NCBI RefSeq assembly: GCF_007859855.1
Contig: NZ_SJPK01000005.1
Location: forward strand, 163,429 to 227,428
Source: Allorhodopirellula solitaria
GTDB taxonomy: Bacteria; Planctomycetota; Planctomycetia; Pirellulales; Pirellulaceae
DNA: 64,000 nucleotides
Reading direction: 5' to 3'
Made by a program: the position numbers and the translations under genes. Below are positions 63,911-64,000 of this stretch, piece after piece. The notes beneath the pieces are model-generated. The model saw only the letters and a list, made by a program, of their open reading frames with translations, searched no databases and was not told the origin of the DNA. How positions within the stretch are numbered: the first letter of the stretch is position 1; every line of letters starts with the position of its first letter.

Positions 63911-64000
63911 ATGATGTTTTCAAACAATCTTCAGCAATCTGTTCGTATGCTTCTTGTGTGCCTGCCAGTCTTTGGCTTGCTCATTCCCGTCAGCAAAGGC
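63911..64000 (+). CDS. 5' end of an exported protein, cut by the window edge
   Basis: The frame opens at 63911 with MMFSNNLQQSVRMLLVCLPV and continues with FGLLIPVSKG to the edge. This is a likely signal peptide. AAAAGGA lies 11 nt before the start. Nothing can be said about function. Confidence 0.55.
   Translation, partial: MMFSNNLQQSVRMLLVCLPVFGLLIPVSKG

Noticed and set aside
1-64000. tRNA, rRNA or known riboswitch
   Set aside because: Reading both strands, I found no convincing cloverleaf, rRNA segment or recognised riboswitch core. A covariance search would be needed to exclude them.

Overview
The window looks like a chromosome segment of a marine planctomycete of the Rhodopirellula/Pirellulales type. 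The markers are two DUF1559 proteins with a prepilin-like N-terminus, DUF1571, DUF502, DUF1111 di-haem and DUF3299 proteins, several sulfatases, secreted FAD oxidoreductases with a C-terminal carbohydrate-binding-like domain, and many structured palindromic intergenic repeats. This assignment rests on protein families I recognise by eye, not on a database search. I saw no rRNA, tRNA or CRISPR array.

Region 1 (1-5500) is accessory DNA. It holds a gene tail, an IS91-type transposase remnant, three small genes (DUF3644 and two membrane proteins) separated by attC-like imperfect hairpins and by a 325-bp direct repeat, a RAYT (Y1) transposase pseudogene with two nonsense codons, and a 27-bp inverted-repeat-bounded element. 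It resembles an integron-cassette array without an integrase.

Region 2 (5500-18800) is mostly core: an SSS sodium/solute symporter, DUF502 membrane protein, ComF-like protein, ECF sigma factor, DUF1571 protein, RecA, two related DUF3299 proteins, a TauE/SafE permease and a DUF1559 protein coupled to a small membrane protein. Another 27-bp inverted-repeat element lies upstream of recA.

Region 3 (18800-31800) is signalling and catabolism. A diadenylate cyclase is fused to a YbbR-like domain. A four-gene minus-strand cluster (triple-receiver hybrid kinase, CheR, CheB, REC-HK-REC kinase) forms a chemosensory-like relay. Then come a GlsB/YeaQ membrane protein, a catalase, and a probable operon of a DapA-like lyase, a proline-racemase-family epimerase and L-serine dehydratase.

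Region 4 (32000-51200) holds two exported FAD oxidoreductases, one translationally coupled to a NosR-like FMN/iron-sulfur membrane protein, a PrxQ-type peroxiredoxin, an SGNH hydrolase, a di-haem DUF1111 protein coupled to an unknown secreted protein, six 92-bp tandem repeats, a Tex protein enlarged by disordered inserts and an RGG tail, a second DUF1559 gene and a short lipoprotein.

Region 5 (51800-64000) is an island of three exported sulfatases interleaved with two DUF1254/DUF1214 proteins, with gene debris (a sulfatase C-terminal stub and a truncated exported protein) and uneven base usage that suggest assembly by transfer and deletion. It ends with a DUF1269 protein, two very short ORFs and the start of an exported protein cut by the window edge.
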